A stretch of DNA of 13,343 bases from JBCBKZ01 sp039026975 (GCA_039026975.1 JBCCLI010000163.1:1-13343), one strand, 5' to 3'. Shown: positions 1 to 6,325, counted from the stretch's first letter. Numbers and translations are program-made. Notes: generated by a model not told the origin, from the sequence alone.

Positions 1-126
1 GTCATCTAACATCCACTTGGCATAATCTTCTTTCTTGACAGTAGGAGGACTAGCAAAGAGAGCAGAATAAAAGGATACTGACTTTTGTAGGTCCTCTACC
101 TTAATATTTACGTGTAATCTTTTCAT
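1..126 (-). CDS. ArsI/CadI-type glyoxalase (VOC) family protein, N-terminal part only
   Basis: The first 42 codons of a leftward gene are present, from an ATG at 126-124 to the window edge, and the frame stays open to base 1. The translation begins MKRLHVNIKVEDLQKSVSFY and continues through a YAKWMLDD stretch. That is the typical N-terminus of the vicinal-oxygen-chelate subgroup containing ArsI (Fe-dependent C-As lyase acting on trivalent organoarsenicals) and CadI (cadmium-induced protein). The early His is at the position of the first metal ligand of the fold. The cysteines that separate ArsI from other members lie beyond the edge, so the substrate cannot be settled. It diverges from the oxidoreductase at 294 across a 167-bp region with a candidate operator. 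The family is fairly sure; arsenic specificity is not. Confidence 0.8.
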   Translation of the reverse strand, partial: MKRLHVNIKVEDLQKSVSFYSALFASPPTVKKEDYAKWMLDD

Positions 127-197
127 GAGAATTTGTTGATTATTTTACCTGATGACGCTCCCACTTCCTTAAAGATGCATCAAAATAACACTAAGTT

Positions 198-216
198 GAT
201 ACTTTTTGATAGTATC
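198..216. promoter_or_regulatory. Candidate operator dyad in the divergent region
   Basis: The perfect inverted repeat GATACT / AGTATC has 6-bp arms and a 7-bp spacer. It lies in the 167-bp region between the ArsI/CadI-like gene and the oxidoreductase gene. Read leftward, it sits just upstream of a poor -7-like match (complement of 181-188). The placement suits an ArsR-type repressor of the glyoxalase gene, but no regulator gene is visible here and a 6-bp repeat can occur by chance. The rest of 127-293 is AT-rich and shows nothing else I can support. Confidence 0.3.
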
Positions 217-293
217 GCTCGCCAATAATCCACCTACCTTTATTAAGCCTTAAATTTTTCAACTTATACGTAAGCTTAGACTTAACCTTAAAA

Positions 294-1142
294 ATGAAAA
301 TAGCTGTAACTGCCGCTAGTGGTCAACTTGGCTCTGCCATAGTGAAAGCCCTCAAGGAGCTAGCGGGTCCTGAATCAGTCATTGCCATGGCCAGAACTCC
401 CTCCAAAGCAAAATACCTAGGGGTAGCAGTGAGAAGGGGGGATTACAATGAAAAAGCCTCCTTTCTGGTATCTCTCCAAGGGATAGATACCGTTCTCCTA
501 TTATCTGCTAATGGAGATCCGGCCAGCAGAATTCAGCAACACAGAAATGTCATAGACGCTGCCCAGGAATGTGGAGTTAGCAAAATCGTCTACACCAGCA
601 TAGTGGGTACTTCAGAAGGGTCCCACTTTTCTCCCGTAGTAGCCAGCAACAGGCAAACGGAACAGGATATCCAACATTCAGGTATGAACTGGGCTATAGG
701 GAGAAATGGCATCTACCTGGAACCAGACCTGGAGTACCTGGAACAGTATGTAAAAGAAGGAGGGATAACTAATTCTGCCGGAGAAGGGAGATGTGCTTAC
801 ACCAGCCGGCCTGAATTAGGACATGCGTATGCTAAACTGCTTACTGAAGACCAGCATAACGGAGGCATATATAATTTGGTGGGGACAGCCATCACACAGT
901 CTGAGCTAGCCGATCATATGAATAGGGCTTTTGGGGTAACCTTATCTTACCAGGCAGTAACTCCTGATGCCTACACAGCGGAACGGAAAGAAAACCTGGG
1001 AGAATTCTTAGGGACAGTTATTGGGGGTATTTATCATAGTATGCATGATGGAGCATTTGAGGTGGCATCAGATTATGAAACTATCACAGGAAGGCCACAT
1101 AAATCTGTGGCGGAAATGATTAGTGATTTTCAACAGAGGTAG
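294..1142 (+). CDS. QorB-like NAD(P)-binding oxidoreductase (atypical SDR, NmrA/QOR2 type)
   Basis: This 282-residue protein is close to the length of E. coli QorB (286 aa, NADPH:quinone oxidoreductase 2) and resembles it throughout. It has an N-terminal Rossmann strand and a nucleotide loop AASGQLG (7-13), where the first glycine of the usual TGAxGxxG is Ala. A basic stretch ARTPSKAK (33-40) is typical of NADP(H) selection. QHRNVIDAA follows at about 82-90, YTS at about 100-102 and an RNGIYLEP segment at 137-144, matching QorB's RNGWYSEN. No classical YxxxK catalytic pair is apparent, as in other atypical SDRs. It should be a soluble cytoplasmic reductase, perhaps for quinones or other electrophiles. 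The gene is monocistronic, with 101 bp before the next start. Family confidence is high; the substrate is unknown. Confidence 0.85.
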   Translation: MKIAVTAASGQLGSAIVKALKELAGPESVIAMARTPSKAKYLGVAVRRGDYNEKASFLVSLQGIDTVLLLSANGDPASRIQQHRNVIDAAQECGVSKIVYTSIVGTSEGSHFSPVVASNRQTEQDIQHSGMNWAIGRNGIYLEPDLEYLEQYVKEGGITNSAGEGRCAYTSRPELGHAYAKLLTEDQHNGGIYNLVGTAITQSELADHMNRAFGVTLSYQAVTPDAYTAERKENLGEFLGTVIGGIYHSMHDGAFEVASDYETITGRPHKSVAEMISDFQQR

Positions 1143-1200
1143 GGCTAAGGTCCCTTATTGTTTATATACTACGTCTTCAATACATTCATGAGACTATTCG

Positions 1201-1243
1201 GGTAATTCTCCTGAGTAGTCATTCCTATTTATTGAGAATTACC
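1201..1243. repeat. 10-bp inverted repeat abutting the crp1 start codon
   Basis: GGTAATTCTC (1201-1210) and GAGAATTACC (1234-1243) are perfect inverted copies separated by 23 bp. The right arm ends at the base before the ATG at 1244. In RNA this would be a 10-bp stem covering the ribosome-binding region. In DNA it could be two operator half-sites three helical turns apart. A weaker pair, GACTA (1192-1196) and TAGTC (1216-1220), interleaves with it. Confidence 0.6.
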
Positions 1244-1906
1244 ATGAGTTTTGCCCCATTTAATGTTAAGTGTTACGAAAAGCTGTATCCACACTTTCAA
1301 TATCTGTTTGAAGAAGATCTCATACATGAATTTTGTAAATATGGCCAAACCCGTACGTTCAAGGCAGGGGAAATTCTCATGGATATAGGGCAGTTGATTA
1401 AGCATATGCCCCTCATCATTTCAGGCTCAGTAAAAATCATGCGAGAAGACCAGGAAGGAAAGGAGCTTCTTCTCTACTACCTGGAACTAGGGGATACCTG
1501 TGCTGTAACCCTCAACTGCTGTACCCGACAAACGAAAAGTACCATCAGGGCTACTTGTGAAGAAGATTCGGAAATACTCTTCATAGGAGTAGAGAAAATG
1601 GAAGAGTGGATGATAGCCTATAAAAGCTGGAGAAACTTTGTATTGGAGAGTTTCAATGGTAGACTGAATGAAATGTTAGAAGCTATAGACCAACTGGCTT
1701 TTCATAATATGGAAGAACGGCTGTATAAATACCTAAAAGATAAGGTAATGGTCAGCAAGAGTTCTGACTTACATATCACCCACCATCAAATAGCCCAGGA
1801 GCTAAACTCCTCCAGGGTAGTCATCAGCAGGCTGATGAAAAAGCTGGAAACTCATGGTAAGATTCTTCAAAGCAGAAACAAGGTAAGTCTACCTGAATAC
1901 CAATAG
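1244..1906 (+). CDS. Crp/Fnr-family transcriptional regulator (Crp1), next to the sulfur genes
   Basis: With the ATG at 1244 the protein has 220 residues. A TTG at 1232 would add four, but it lies inside the inverted repeat, so ATG is preferred. Residues about 30-115 form the cNMP-like beta-barrel (RTFKAGEIL, GSVKIM, GKELLLYYLELGD). The cAMP-binding phosphate cassette is absent: its position reads GDTCAVTLNCC, with C86, C92 and C93. A dimerisation helix covers about 117-155. The winged helix-turn-helix is at about 175-216, with recognition helix SSRVVISRL. Val192 stands where CRP and FNR carry a base-contacting Glu. The nearby operon suggests a sensor of reactive sulfur or redox state using its cysteines (inference). 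It probably controls the promoters at 1924 and 4703. Crp2 at 8980 is a paralogue, about four in ten residues identical in the sensor domain by my hand alignment. Confidence 0.85.
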   Translation: MSFAPFNVKCYEKLYPHFQYLFEEDLIHEFCKYGQTRTFKAGEILMDIGQLIKHMPLIISGSVKIMREDQEGKELLLYYLELGDTCAVTLNCCTRQTKSTIRATCEEDSEILFIGVEKMEEWMIAYKSWRNFVLESFNGRLNEMLEAIDQLAFHNMEERLYKYLKDKVMVSKSSDLHITHHQIAQELNSSRVVISRLMKKLETHGKILQSRNKVSLPEYQ

Positions 1907-1923
1907 GGCTACCAACACTTTAT

Positions 1924-1967
1924 GTAACTCAAGTGACCCAGCCTCTGAATGTAGCTGTTTATCTTTA
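1924..1967 (+). promoter_or_regulatory. Candidate activator-dependent promoter of the yeeE-yeeE-sulP unit
   Basis: The dyad GTAAC-TCAA-GTGAC (1924-1937) is one base from a perfect GTAAC-N4-GTTAC, so it reads GTA-N8-GAC. It is followed after exactly 22 bp by TATCTTTA (1960-1967), one mismatch from the Bacteroidota -7 consensus TAnnTTTG. No TTG -33 element lies at the right distance, which suits a promoter that needs an activator. The same dyad-22 bp-TAnnTT layout occurs before the cstB-like gene. A start site would fall near 1973, leaving a leader of about 25 nt. An AGGA at 1988-1991 is a reasonable ribosome-binding site for the ATG at 1998. Confidence 0.5.
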
Positions 1968-1985
1968 CTCAGTTTTTAAGATAAA
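1958..1985. repeat. TTTATCTT / AAGATAAA inverted repeat, copy 1
   Basis: TTTATCTT (1958-1965) overlaps the -7 box and its exact inverted copy AAGATAAA lies at 1978-1985, with a 12-bp spacer. The same two 8-mers recur at 4721-4728 and 4748-4755 before the cstB-like gene. In both places the right arm is preceded by TT and followed, three bases later, by GG. A shared regulatory or leader element is possible; AT-richness makes chance a real alternative. Confidence 0.4.
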
Positions 1986-1997
1986 ATAGGAAAAAGT

Positions 1998-2558
1998 ATG
2001 TTGGAGTTTCTGTATGGGCCATGGCCCTGGTATGTGGCAGGTCCACTCATAGCCTTGACTATGTTTCTACTGATTTACTTCGGGAATGAGTTTGGCGTCT
2101 CAGGTAATCTTAGAACCATCTGCTCCTTGTCAGGTGGCGGGAAGGCTGCCGCCTTTTTTAGGTTCGACTGGAAAAAACAAATATGGAACCTCGTTTTTGT
2201 GGGGGGTACCGTAATAGGCGGATTCATAGCTTCCCGTTTTCTGACTTCGTCTGAACAGATAGCCTTAAACCCCAAAACTGTTAGTAGGTTAAGCATGCTT
2301 GGTTTCCAGGAAGTTGGCCATCAGTTTCTTCCTACAGAGATATTTGGCATGGAAGCCCTAAGCTCAATGGGAGGATTTCTTATTCTCATAGGAGGTGGAT
2401 TCTTAGTAGGTTTTGGTACTAGATATGCCGGAGGCTGTACTTCTGGTCATGCTATTAGCGGGTTAAGTAATCTCCAGATCCCTTCCCTGATCAGTGTAAT
2501 AGGCTTTTTTATTGGGGGGCTTATCATGGTTCATCTAATTATGCCCTTTCTTTTCTAA
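1998..2558 (+). CDS. YeeE/YedE-family sulfur-compound transporter, first half
   Basis: A membrane protein of 186 residues with about four hydrophobic segments, near 13-30, 63-82, 123-142 and 160-182. The signature RYAGGCTSGHAISGLSNLQ at 142-160 contains Cys147. It is the hallmark of the YeeE/YedE (PMP) family, whose characterised members take up thiosulfate along a relay of conserved cysteines. A second cysteine in RTIC (Cys42) fits the same pattern. Single-chain members are about twice as long; here the fold is split in two, as in PmpA/PmpB. The partner begins 8 bp after the stop, so the two are surely co-transcribed and probably form one transporter. Thiosulfate or another reduced sulfur species as substrate is inferred from the family and the neighbouring persulfide dioxygenase. 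The direction of transport cannot be read from sequence. Confidence 0.88.
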   Translation: MLEFLYGPWPWYVAGPLIALTMFLLIYFGNEFGVSGNLRTICSLSGGGKAAAFFRFDWKKQIWNLVFVGGTVIGGFIASRFLTSSEQIALNPKTVSRLSMLGFQEVGHQFLPTEIFGMEALSSMGGFLILIGGGFLVGFGTRYAGGCTSGHAISGLSNLQIPSLISVIGFFIGGLIMVHLIMPFLF

Positions 2559-2566
2559 GTGCACGC

Positions 2567-2983
2567 ATGAGTAAGTATATCAAACATCTTCTCTTAGGCA
2601 CTTTCTTTGGGATTGTGCTCGCCAAGGCAGAGATCATTTCCTGGTTCAGAATCTATGAGATGTTCCGCTTTGAGTCTTTTCATATGTACGGGGTGATAGG
2701 ATCAGCCGTAATTTTGGGGGTAATAGGGATACAGGTAATCAAAAGAAGTAAGCTCAAAGACCTTTATGGGAATGTCATTCAGATATCCGATAAGCATGCT
2801 AGTATTACCCGGTATCTGGTAGGAGGGACACTATTTGGCTTGGGATGGGCACTAGCTGGTGCCTGTCCAGGCCCTATGTTTATTCTTCTGGGCTATGGCT
2901 ATCTAAGCATCATTGTCGTGATTATTGGCGCCCTATTAGGTACATTCGTTTACGGATTAGTAAGGGATAAGCTCCCTCATTAA
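2567..2983 (+). CDS. YeeE/YedE-family sulfur-compound transporter, second half (DUF6691 type)
   Basis: A membrane protein of 138 residues with four hydrophobic segments, near 5-22, 40-58, 83-100 and 105-130. The diagnostic motif GGTLFGLGWALAGACPGP (86-103) holds Cys100, the counterpart of the CTSGH cysteine in the first half. This is the short C-terminal unit of split YeeE/YedE transporters. It starts 8 bp after the first half and ends 11 bp before sulP, so the three genes form one transcription unit. It presumably pairs with the upstream protein to make the full pore with a cysteine pathway for thiosulfate-like anions (family knowledge plus inference). Confidence 0.88.
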   Translation: MSKYIKHLLLGTFFGIVLAKAEIISWFRIYEMFRFESFHMYGVIGSAVILGVIGIQVIKRSKLKDLYGNVIQISDKHASITRYLVGGTLFGLGWALAGACPGPMFILLGYGYLSIIVVIIGALLGTFVYGLVRDKLPH

Positions 2984-2994
2984 CTTCTTGTATT

Positions 2995-4704
2995 ATGAAA
3001 ACCTACTTCCCCTTTCTCTCCTGGATTCCTGCTTATAAACGTGAGAATCTCAGCGGGGATATAAGTGCAGGGCTGACGGTAGGGATTATGCTCATACCGC
3101 AGGGGATGGCTTATGCTATGTTAGCGGGGTTGCCTCCTATCTATGGCTTGTATGCTTCTACCCTCCCCCTGATCGTGTATGCCCTATTCGGGACTTCCCC
3201 TCAGTTAGCAGTAGGACCAGTAGCTATGGACTCTCTTCTGGTGGCTAGCGGGGTGAGTACCCTGGCAGATCCGGGTTCAGAGCAGTACATTTCTCTAGTT
3301 ATTTTATTGGCTTTGATGGTAGGTATTATCCAGTTAAGCATGGGCCTACTCCGACTGGGCTTTCTAGTGAACTTCCTATCCCACCCTGTGTTAGCAGGCT
3401 TTACTTCTGCCGCTGCCCTTATCATAGCTTCCAGTCAGCTTACCCACTTATTAGGGGTAGATATTCCCCGCCTAAAGGTTCATGAAACCCTCCTCCTGGT
3501 GGGGCAAAAAGCAGGAGCGATCAATCTCCCTACCCTCCTCCTTGGCCTACTAGGAATAGGCATTCTCCTGTTTCTTAAGAAACTGAAAAAGAGAATTCCT
3601 GGCCCTTTGGTCATCGTTATCATGGGAATTCTCCTTGTCTACGGCCTTAGCTTGTCAGAGCAGGGTGTAAAAATAGTAGCAGACATACCTGCCGGGCTTC
3701 CTTCTATCAGTACCCCCAACATCCATTTGGAGAATGCTCGCCAACTGATTCCCATAGCATTCACCATAGCCTTTATCGGGTTTATGGAATCCATAGCTAT
3801 TTCCAAAGCCCTGGAGAATAAACATAAGACCCATGAAGTGAAACCCAACCAGGAACTAATTGCCTTGGGACTGGCTAATTCATTAGGTTCCTTCCTGAAA
3901 TCCTTTCCAGTGACCGGTGGGTTTTCGCGTTCCGCTGTTAATGCGCAGGCAGGTGCTAACAGTGGCTTGGCTTCCCTTATCAGTGCTGGTGTCATTATCC
4001 TTACCCTTCTCTTTTTAACCCCTCTATTTTACTACCTCCCCAAAGCAGTATTAGCCGCCATCATCATGGCTGCCGTACTAGGCCTGGTGAATATTAAGGA
4101 GGCCATACACTTATGGAAAACGGACAAGCGGGACTTTTTCCTCTTCCTGTTCACTGCTACAGCTACTTTAGTATTGGGCATCAAGGAAGGCATTATGCTG
4201 GGGGTAGCACTATCTATTTTTATGGTCATCTACAGAATCTCTTATCCTCATATTGCCATTCTGGGGAGGATCCCTCAGAGTAATGACTACCGAAACATCC
4301 ATAGATTTGATAAGCTGACTACCTACCAACACATCTTTATTTTCAGATTTGATGCTCAATTGTATTTTGCCAATACCGCCTACTTTAAAAACTTTTTACT
4401 TTCTAATACTCAAGCTAATCCCGACATCAAGCATGTGATTTTGGATGCAAGCGCTATCAATACCATTGATTCCAGCGCCATCAATATGCTTCAGGATGTG
4501 ATGGCAAGCCTACAGCAGGAAGGAATCACTTTATATATGGTAGAGGTAAAGGGTCCTATCAGAGATACGTTAACTAAAAATGGCATTCTTCAGGAAGAAA
4601 ACCGAGAGCTATTCTTTATGACGGTACAAAACGCAGTAGATTATATAGAAGAAGGGGTGGTGAAAAATAAAGAAACCTATATTTTACAAAGCAATCATTC
4701 ATAA
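2995..4704 (+). CDS. SulP-family inorganic anion transporter with STAS domain
   Basis: The 569 residues match the usual length for bacterial SulP proteins. The N-terminal membrane domain opens with the family signature: DISAGLTVGIMLIPQGMAYA (22-41), then LAGLPPIYGLYAS and LAVGPVAMDSLL. GFMESIAISKALE and the FPVTGGFSRSAVNAQAGANS region are also typical of the transport core. The chain ends in a cytoplasmic STAS domain (about 442-545) with LDASAINTIDSSA at 483-495. SulP proteins carry sulfate, bicarbonate or other anions. Co-transcription with the yeeE halves and the following persulfide dioxygenase points to sulfate, sulfite or thiosulfate here. Expelling oxidised sulfur is a plausible role, but uptake cannot be excluded. 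The stop codon overlaps the regulatory dyad of the next gene by two bases. Confidence 0.92.
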   Translation: MKTYFPFLSWIPAYKRENLSGDISAGLTVGIMLIPQGMAYAMLAGLPPIYGLYASTLPLIVYALFGTSPQLAVGPVAMDSLLVASGVSTLADPGSEQYISLVILLALMVGIIQLSMGLLRLGFLVNFLSHPVLAGFTSAAALIIASSQLTHLLGVDIPRLKVHETLLLVGQKAGAINLPTLLLGLLGIGILLFLKKLKKRIPGPLVIVIMGILLVYGLSLSEQGVKIVADIPAGLPSISTPNIHLENARQLIPIAFTIAFIGFMESIAISKALENKHKTHEVKPNQELIALGLANSLGSFLKSFPVTGGFSRSAVNAQAGANSGLASLISAGVIILTLLFLTPLFYYLPKAVLAAIIMAAVLGLVNIKEAIHLWKTDKRDFFLFLFTATATLVLGIKEGIMLGVALSIFMVIYRISYPHIAILGRIPQSNDYRNIHRFDKLTTYQHIFIFRFDAQLYFANTAYFKNFLLSNTQANPDIKHVILDASAINTIDSSAINMLQDVMASLQQEGITLYMVEVKGPIRDTLTKNGILQEENRELFFMTVQNAVDYIEEGVVKNKETYILQSNHS

Positions 4705-4749
4705 AGTAACAATGGTTACTTTTATCTTTGTCTTATGCTCGTACATTAA
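4703..4749 (+). promoter_or_regulatory. Candidate promoter and operator of the cstB-like gene
   Basis: The perfect dyad AAAGTAAC (4703-4710), AATG, GTTACTTT (4715-4722) has 8-bp arms and contains GTA-N8-TAC (4706-4719). Exactly 22 bp after TAC comes TAcaTTaa (4742-4749), the same geometry as the promoter at 1924. No TTG -33 element is evident. A second -7-like box, TATCTTTG (4723-4730), matches TAnnTTTG perfectly but touches the dyad, so from that start the site would repress. The leader from the downstream box would be about 30 nt. An alternative reading is a weak terminator hairpin for sulP, since the right arm runs into TTTTATCTTT. The stem has only two G-C pairs, so I favour an operator. 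Confidence 0.55.
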
Positions 4750-4755
4750 GATAAA
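4721..4755. repeat. TTTATCTT / AAGATAAA inverted repeat, copy 2
   Basis: TTTATCTT (4721-4728) and AAGATAAA (4748-4755) repeat the pair seen at 1958-1985, here with a 19-bp spacer. The right arm overlaps the end of the proposed -7 box at 4742-4749, whereas in copy 1 the left arm overlaps it. The sequence is therefore shared but its position relative to the promoter is not, which weakens a simple operator model. Confidence 0.4.
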
Positions 4756-4788
4756 TCAGGTATAGACATAGTATTAAGATTTCTAATC

Positions 4789-6204
4789 ATGCAGATAGAA
4801 CAAATATATACAGGTTGTCTCGCACAGGGCGCTTACTACATAGAAAGTCAGGGAGAGGTAGCCATCATTGATCCGTTGAGAGAAGTTCAGCCTTACATGG
4901 ATAGAGCCGAAAAGAATGGAGCCAAAATCAAGTATATTCTGGAGACACACTTCCATGCTGATTTTGTAAGTGGACATGTCACCCTTTCTCAGAAAACAGG
5001 AGCCCCCATCATTTACGGCCCCAATGCCAATCCTTCCTTTGACTGCATAGTGGCTGAAGATGGACAAGAGTTCAAGGTAGGAGCACTAACTATAAAGGTG
5101 CTACATACGCCTGGGCATACTATGGAGAGTACCACATATTTACTAAAGGATAAGAACGGAAAAGATCATGCTATTTTCTCTGGAGATACCCTCTTCCTGG
5201 GAGATGTAGGTCGTCCAGATCTGGCGCAGAAAGCGGCTGACATGACACAGGAAGACCTAGCAGGTACGCTATTTGACAGCCTGAGAACCAAGATCATGCC
5301 CTTGGCAGATGATGTAACTGTCTATCCGGCGCATGGTGCTGGATCTGCCTGTGGAAAAAATATGATGAAAGAAACCGTTGACAGCTTGGGCAATCAGAAG
5401 AAAATGAACTACGCCCTCAGAGCTGACATGACCAAGGAAGAGTTCATAAAAGAGGTAACCGACGGACTTCTTCCTCCGCCAGCCTACTTCCCGCTAAATG
5501 TCAAATTGAATAAGGAAGGTTATGAAGACATAGATACTGTCCTCAAGAAAGGAAGCCACGCCCTAAGCCCTGAAGAGTTTGAGCTGGCCGCTAATGAGAC
5601 AGGAGCGGTGGTTCTGGATATACGTCATCAAGAAGATTTTATCGCTGGTCATATACCCCAGTCTATTTTCATAGGATTACATGGCAGCTTTGCGCCTTGG
5701 GTAGGTGCGCTCATAAAGGATACTCAACACCCCATCCTCTTGGTTATACCTGAAGGAAAAATAGAAGAGGCCGTAACCCGCCTGTCAAGAGTAGGTTTTG
5801 ACAATACTATCGGCTATTTGGAAGGAGGGTTTCAGGCCTGGGAAGCAGCAGGAAAGGAGAAAGATACTTTGATGTCTATCTCAGCAGAAAGGCTGGCAGA
5901 ACTGAAAAGAGGAAATCCTTCTCTCCCCATAGTGGATGTGAGAAAGGTAACAGAATTTCAAGCAGAGCATATAGATGGCGCTGAGAACTTCCCCCTCAGC
6001 TTTATCAATGACCACTTAGCCAGCATAGTGAATAAAGACACTTTTTACGTTCACTGCGCAGGAGGATACAGATCTGTGATTGCAGCGTCTATTCTCAAGG
6101 CCAGAGGTATACATCAGGTAGTGGATGTAGCAGGTGGATTTAAAGCCATGCAGCAGACGGATCTTCCCATGACAGATTATGTGTGTCCGACTACTTTGAA
6201 TTAG
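4789..6204 (+). CDS. CstB-type persulfide dioxygenase-pseudorhodanese-rhodanese fusion
   Basis: This is a 471-residue cytoplasmic enzyme in three parts. Residues 1-245 form an ETHE1-like metallo-beta-lactamase domain with THFHAD (53-58), HTPGH (106-110), FSGDTLFLGDVGRPD (130-144) and YPAHGAGSACGKN (179-191). By comparison with ETHE1 the iron ligands should be H54, H110 and D133. Cys188 probably matches the conserved domain cysteine of CstB. Residues about 262-355 are a rhodanese fold with DIRHQEDFIAGHIP but no cysteine in the active loop, hence inactive. Residues about 368-465 are an active rhodanese with CAGGYRS (Cys423). Staphylococcus aureus CstB has the same order and turns low-molecular-weight persulfides into thiosulfate. 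Here the enzyme would feed the transporters encoded just upstream. It has its own promoter after sulP and a terminator after its stop. Naming is by architecture, so I give no symbol. Confidence 0.9.
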   Translation: MQIEQIYTGCLAQGAYYIESQGEVAIIDPLREVQPYMDRAEKNGAKIKYILETHFHADFVSGHVTLSQKTGAPIIYGPNANPSFDCIVAEDGQEFKVGALTIKVLHTPGHTMESTTYLLKDKNGKDHAIFSGDTLFLGDVGRPDLAQKAADMTQEDLAGTLFDSLRTKIMPLADDVTVYPAHGAGSACGKNMMKETVDSLGNQKKMNYALRADMTKEEFIKEVTDGLLPPPAYFPLNVKLNKEGYEDIDTVLKKGSHALSPEEFELAANETGAVVLDIRHQEDFIAGHIPQSIFIGLHGSFAPWVGALIKDTQHPILLVIPEGKIEEAVTRLSRVGFDNTIGYLEGGFQAWEAAGKEKDTLMSISAERLAELKRGNPSLPIVDVRKVTEFQAEHIDGAENFPLSFINDHLASIVNKDTFYVHCAGGYRSVIAASILKARGIHQVVDVAGGFKAMQQTDLPMTDYVCPTTLN

Positions 6205-6228
6205 GGATTAGAGAAAGTAATAATATTG

Positions 6229-6269
6229 AGCTCCCACTCTGGTTATCAGATTGGGAGCTTCACTTTTTT
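6229..6269 (+). terminator. Rho-independent terminator of the sulfur block
   Basis: AGCTCCCA (6229-6236) pairs with TGGGAGCT (6252-6259). Inside, after one C-T mismatch, TCTG (6238-6241) pairs with CAGA (6247-6250) around a 5-nt loop. A run of six T (6264-6269) follows closely. It lies 24 bp after the cstB-like stop. It has no matching U-run for leftward transcripts arriving from the synthetase gene, so it is mainly a rightward terminator. Confidence 0.88.
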
Positions 6270-6325
6270 CGAGAATTATTCACGCAAAGACGCATAGAGG
6301 AGAAGAATTGGTAAGTCTTCTCTTC

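Noticed and set aside
1215..1228. GTA-N8-TAT before crp1 as a third site of the same motif
   Set aside because: It has no wider symmetry, and a box 22 bp downstream would fall inside the coding region.
1232..1243. TTG start four codons before the crp1 ATG
   Set aside because: It lies inside the right arm of the inverted repeat and adds only MRIT; the ATG at 1244 is the simpler start.
3639..3995. Open frame on the minus strand inside sulP
   Set aside because: It is antisense to a well-conserved SulP core, shows no recognisable family and has no promoter; it is a shadow frame. The same applies to the minus-strand frames at 2075-2296, 3201-3425, 4032-4229, 4783-5067, 9034-9243 and 11892-12137.
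4703..4731. AAAGTAAC/GTTACTTT as the sulP terminator
   Set aside because: It is possible, but the stem has only two G-C pairs, and the matching imperfect dyad with the same 22-bp gap before yeeE cannot be a terminator. An operator explains both.
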